Source: Brachybacterium nesterenkovii
Lineage (GTDB): Bacteria > Actinomycetota > Actinomycetes > Actinomycetales > Dermabacteraceae
NCBI RefSeq assembly: GCF_900163655.1
Contig: NZ_FWFG01000007.1
Coordinates: 1-42,022, forward strand
Length of the DNA: 42,022 nucleotides
Direction: 5' to 3'
Under the pieces are notes generated by a model, which had not been told where the DNA came from, searched no databases, and was given only the letters and a program-made list of their open reading frames with translations. Shown one piece after another: positions 41,103 to 42,022 of the stretch. Each line of letters begins with the position of its first letter. The first letter of the stretch is position 1. The translations under genes were made by a program, and so were the position numbers.

Positions 41103-42020
41103 TCACGCGCTCGCGGCGGGCCGTTCGGTCGCCAGGGCGTCCCATGCCCACAGCACCGTCCCGACGACGGCGAAGCCGAGGGCGGTCAGCGCGAACGTCG
41201 TCAGGCTCGCGGTCGCGAGCGGGGCCACGACGCCGGCGAGCAGCGTGTTCATCGCCAGCTGCACGAACGTGGCCAGCGACGACGCGGAGCCGCGCTCGTG
41301 CGGGAAGGCGTCGAGCACCTCGAGCTGGATGGGCGAGAACAGCAGGGCGACGGTGAAGGCGATGAGCGCGGGGCCGATGACGGCCGCGGCCACGGGCCAG
41401 CCCAGCTCCCCCGTCGGCGTCGGCGCCAGCGCCACGAGCGCGAGGTTCACCAGGCACATCACGACGGTGCCGAGGAAGCCGATGGTGATGAGGCGGCGAC
41501 GGTCGACGGCCACATGGCCGGTGATCCAGGAGCCGGACATCATCCCGACGATGAGCGGCACGAACATCACCCAGAAGTCCTGCTCCCCGAGGTGCAGCAG
41601 ATCGGTCACGAAGATCGCCGCCGAGGCGATGAACACGAACTGCGCCGCGAAGCCGAACGCGTTGGCCAGGGCCAGGCGCCACAGCGTCCACGACCGGCCC
41701 GCGCGGGCCAGCGCCCCGAGGATCGCCCGGACCCGCAGGGGGATGCGGCCATCCGGCGGAAGGGTCTCGGGCAGGCGGGCCGTCAGGACGATGAGGAGCG
41801 CGGCGTAGACGGCCAGTGCCGCGAACACGAACCGCCACGTGCCCAGCAGCAGGATCCAGCCGCCGAGGACCGGCGCGAGGGCAGGGGCGACGGAGAAGAT
41901 CATCATGATCTCGGCCATCAGCCGCTGGGCCTCGCGCCCGGCGAACATGTCGCGGACCATCACACGGGAGACGATCGTCGCCGCCCCCGCGCTCGCCCCC
42001 TGGAGCACGCGCAGGGCGAT
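41103..42020 (-). CDS. Bcr/CflA-type MFS drug exporter, 5' end outside window
   Basis: The C-terminal three quarters of a DHA1-family major facilitator, Bcr/CflA type, exporting drugs or metabolites by proton antiport. The window edge cuts the N-terminus: the frame is open to the end, and residues ALRVLQGASAGAATIVSRVM followed by VRDMF are the familiar start of transmembrane helix 4 and the loop after it, so about 90-100 residues lie outside. GTG 42008 is therefore not the start. Later parts, APALAPVLGGWI and several hydrophobic helices, follow the family pattern. It converges on the DinB-like gene with 65 bp between stops. Confidence 0.92.
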   Translation of the reverse strand: MALRVLQGASAGAATIVSRVMVRDMFAGREAQRLMAEIMMIFSVAPALAPVLGGWILLLGTWRFVFAALAVYAALLIVLTARLPETLPPDGRIPLRVRAILGALARAGRSWTLWRLALANAFGFAAQFVFIASAAIFVTDLLHLGEQDFWVMFVPLIVGMMSGSWITGHVAVDRRRLITIGFLGTVVMCLVNLALVALAPTPTGELGWPVAAAVIGPALIAFTVALLFSPIQLEVLDAFPHERGSASSLATFVQLAMNTLLAGVVAPLATASLTTFALTALGFAVVGTVLWAWDALATERPAASA

Positions 42021-42022
42021 GA

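Overview
The window is GC-rich DNA from a high-GC Gram-positive bacterium. GTG starts, many 4-bp ATGA/GTGA gene overlaps, TANNNT -10 boxes lying 6-7 nt before start codons (leaderless mRNAs) and a mycothiol-type DinB protein point to an actinobacterium. A member of the Micrococcales, perhaps close to Brachybacterium/Dermabacteraceae, is my inference from the gene style. I see no rRNA, tRNA, CRISPR array, transposase or phage gene. Most of the window looks like chromosomal housekeeping and transport DNA.

Layout. 1-3.9 kb: a serine carboxypeptidase (5' end outside the window) coupled to a Tat-exported GH15-like glucoamylase, then uppP facing it. 3.9-5.7 kb: an islet with an AlbA_2/Schlafen-type ATPase regulator, preceded by a repeat array and apparently lacking a normal start codon. 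5.7-10.7 kb: cstA-ybdD (peptide/pyruvate uptake) divergent from a sodium:solute symporter plus a small two-helix membrane protein. 10.8-16.2 kb: an acidic protein with a Nudix hydrolase, a YdcZ-type DMT transporter, a SorC-type sugar regulator, a class IV aminotransferase and a SUKH-like protein. 16.2-26.4 kb: glutamate-cysteine ligase-like enzyme, BASS transporter, a WXG100-headed protein, a protein with two toxin-like folds, HrpB helicase and ribokinase. 26.5-33.3 kb: a TetR-ABC efflux operon, rlmC-asparaginase and a disordered small protein. 33.3-35.3 kb: a DsbA-like thioredoxin-fold protein and a Phd/YefM-RelE toxin-antitoxin pair. 35.3-39.5 kb: a TPP-riboswitch-controlled ykoFEDC thiamine-precursor transporter. 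39.5-42 kb: AraC regulator, DinB-like protein and a Bcr/CflA drug exporter cut by the window end.

How genes work together. The clearest functional units are the ykoFEDC ECF transporter (substrate-binding YkoF, S component, double ATPase, T component) behind its TPP riboswitch; the TetR-ATPase-permease operon, with all junctions overlapping by 4 bp; the toxin-antitoxin pair with a palindromic operator on its leaderless promoter; and CstA with its YbdD partner.

Unexplained structure. The window is rich in short tandem repeats: 9, 15 and 27 bp inside coding linkers, and 12, 15 and 17 bp between genes. A family of long hairpins built on GTTCTGGTCA occurs at two gene ends. The AlbA_2 gene with a lost or ACG start behind an operator-like array, the HicA-like/DUF4258-like protein and the repeat-tailed ABC ATPase are the best places for a second look. 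I did not find a clearly new multi-gene system.
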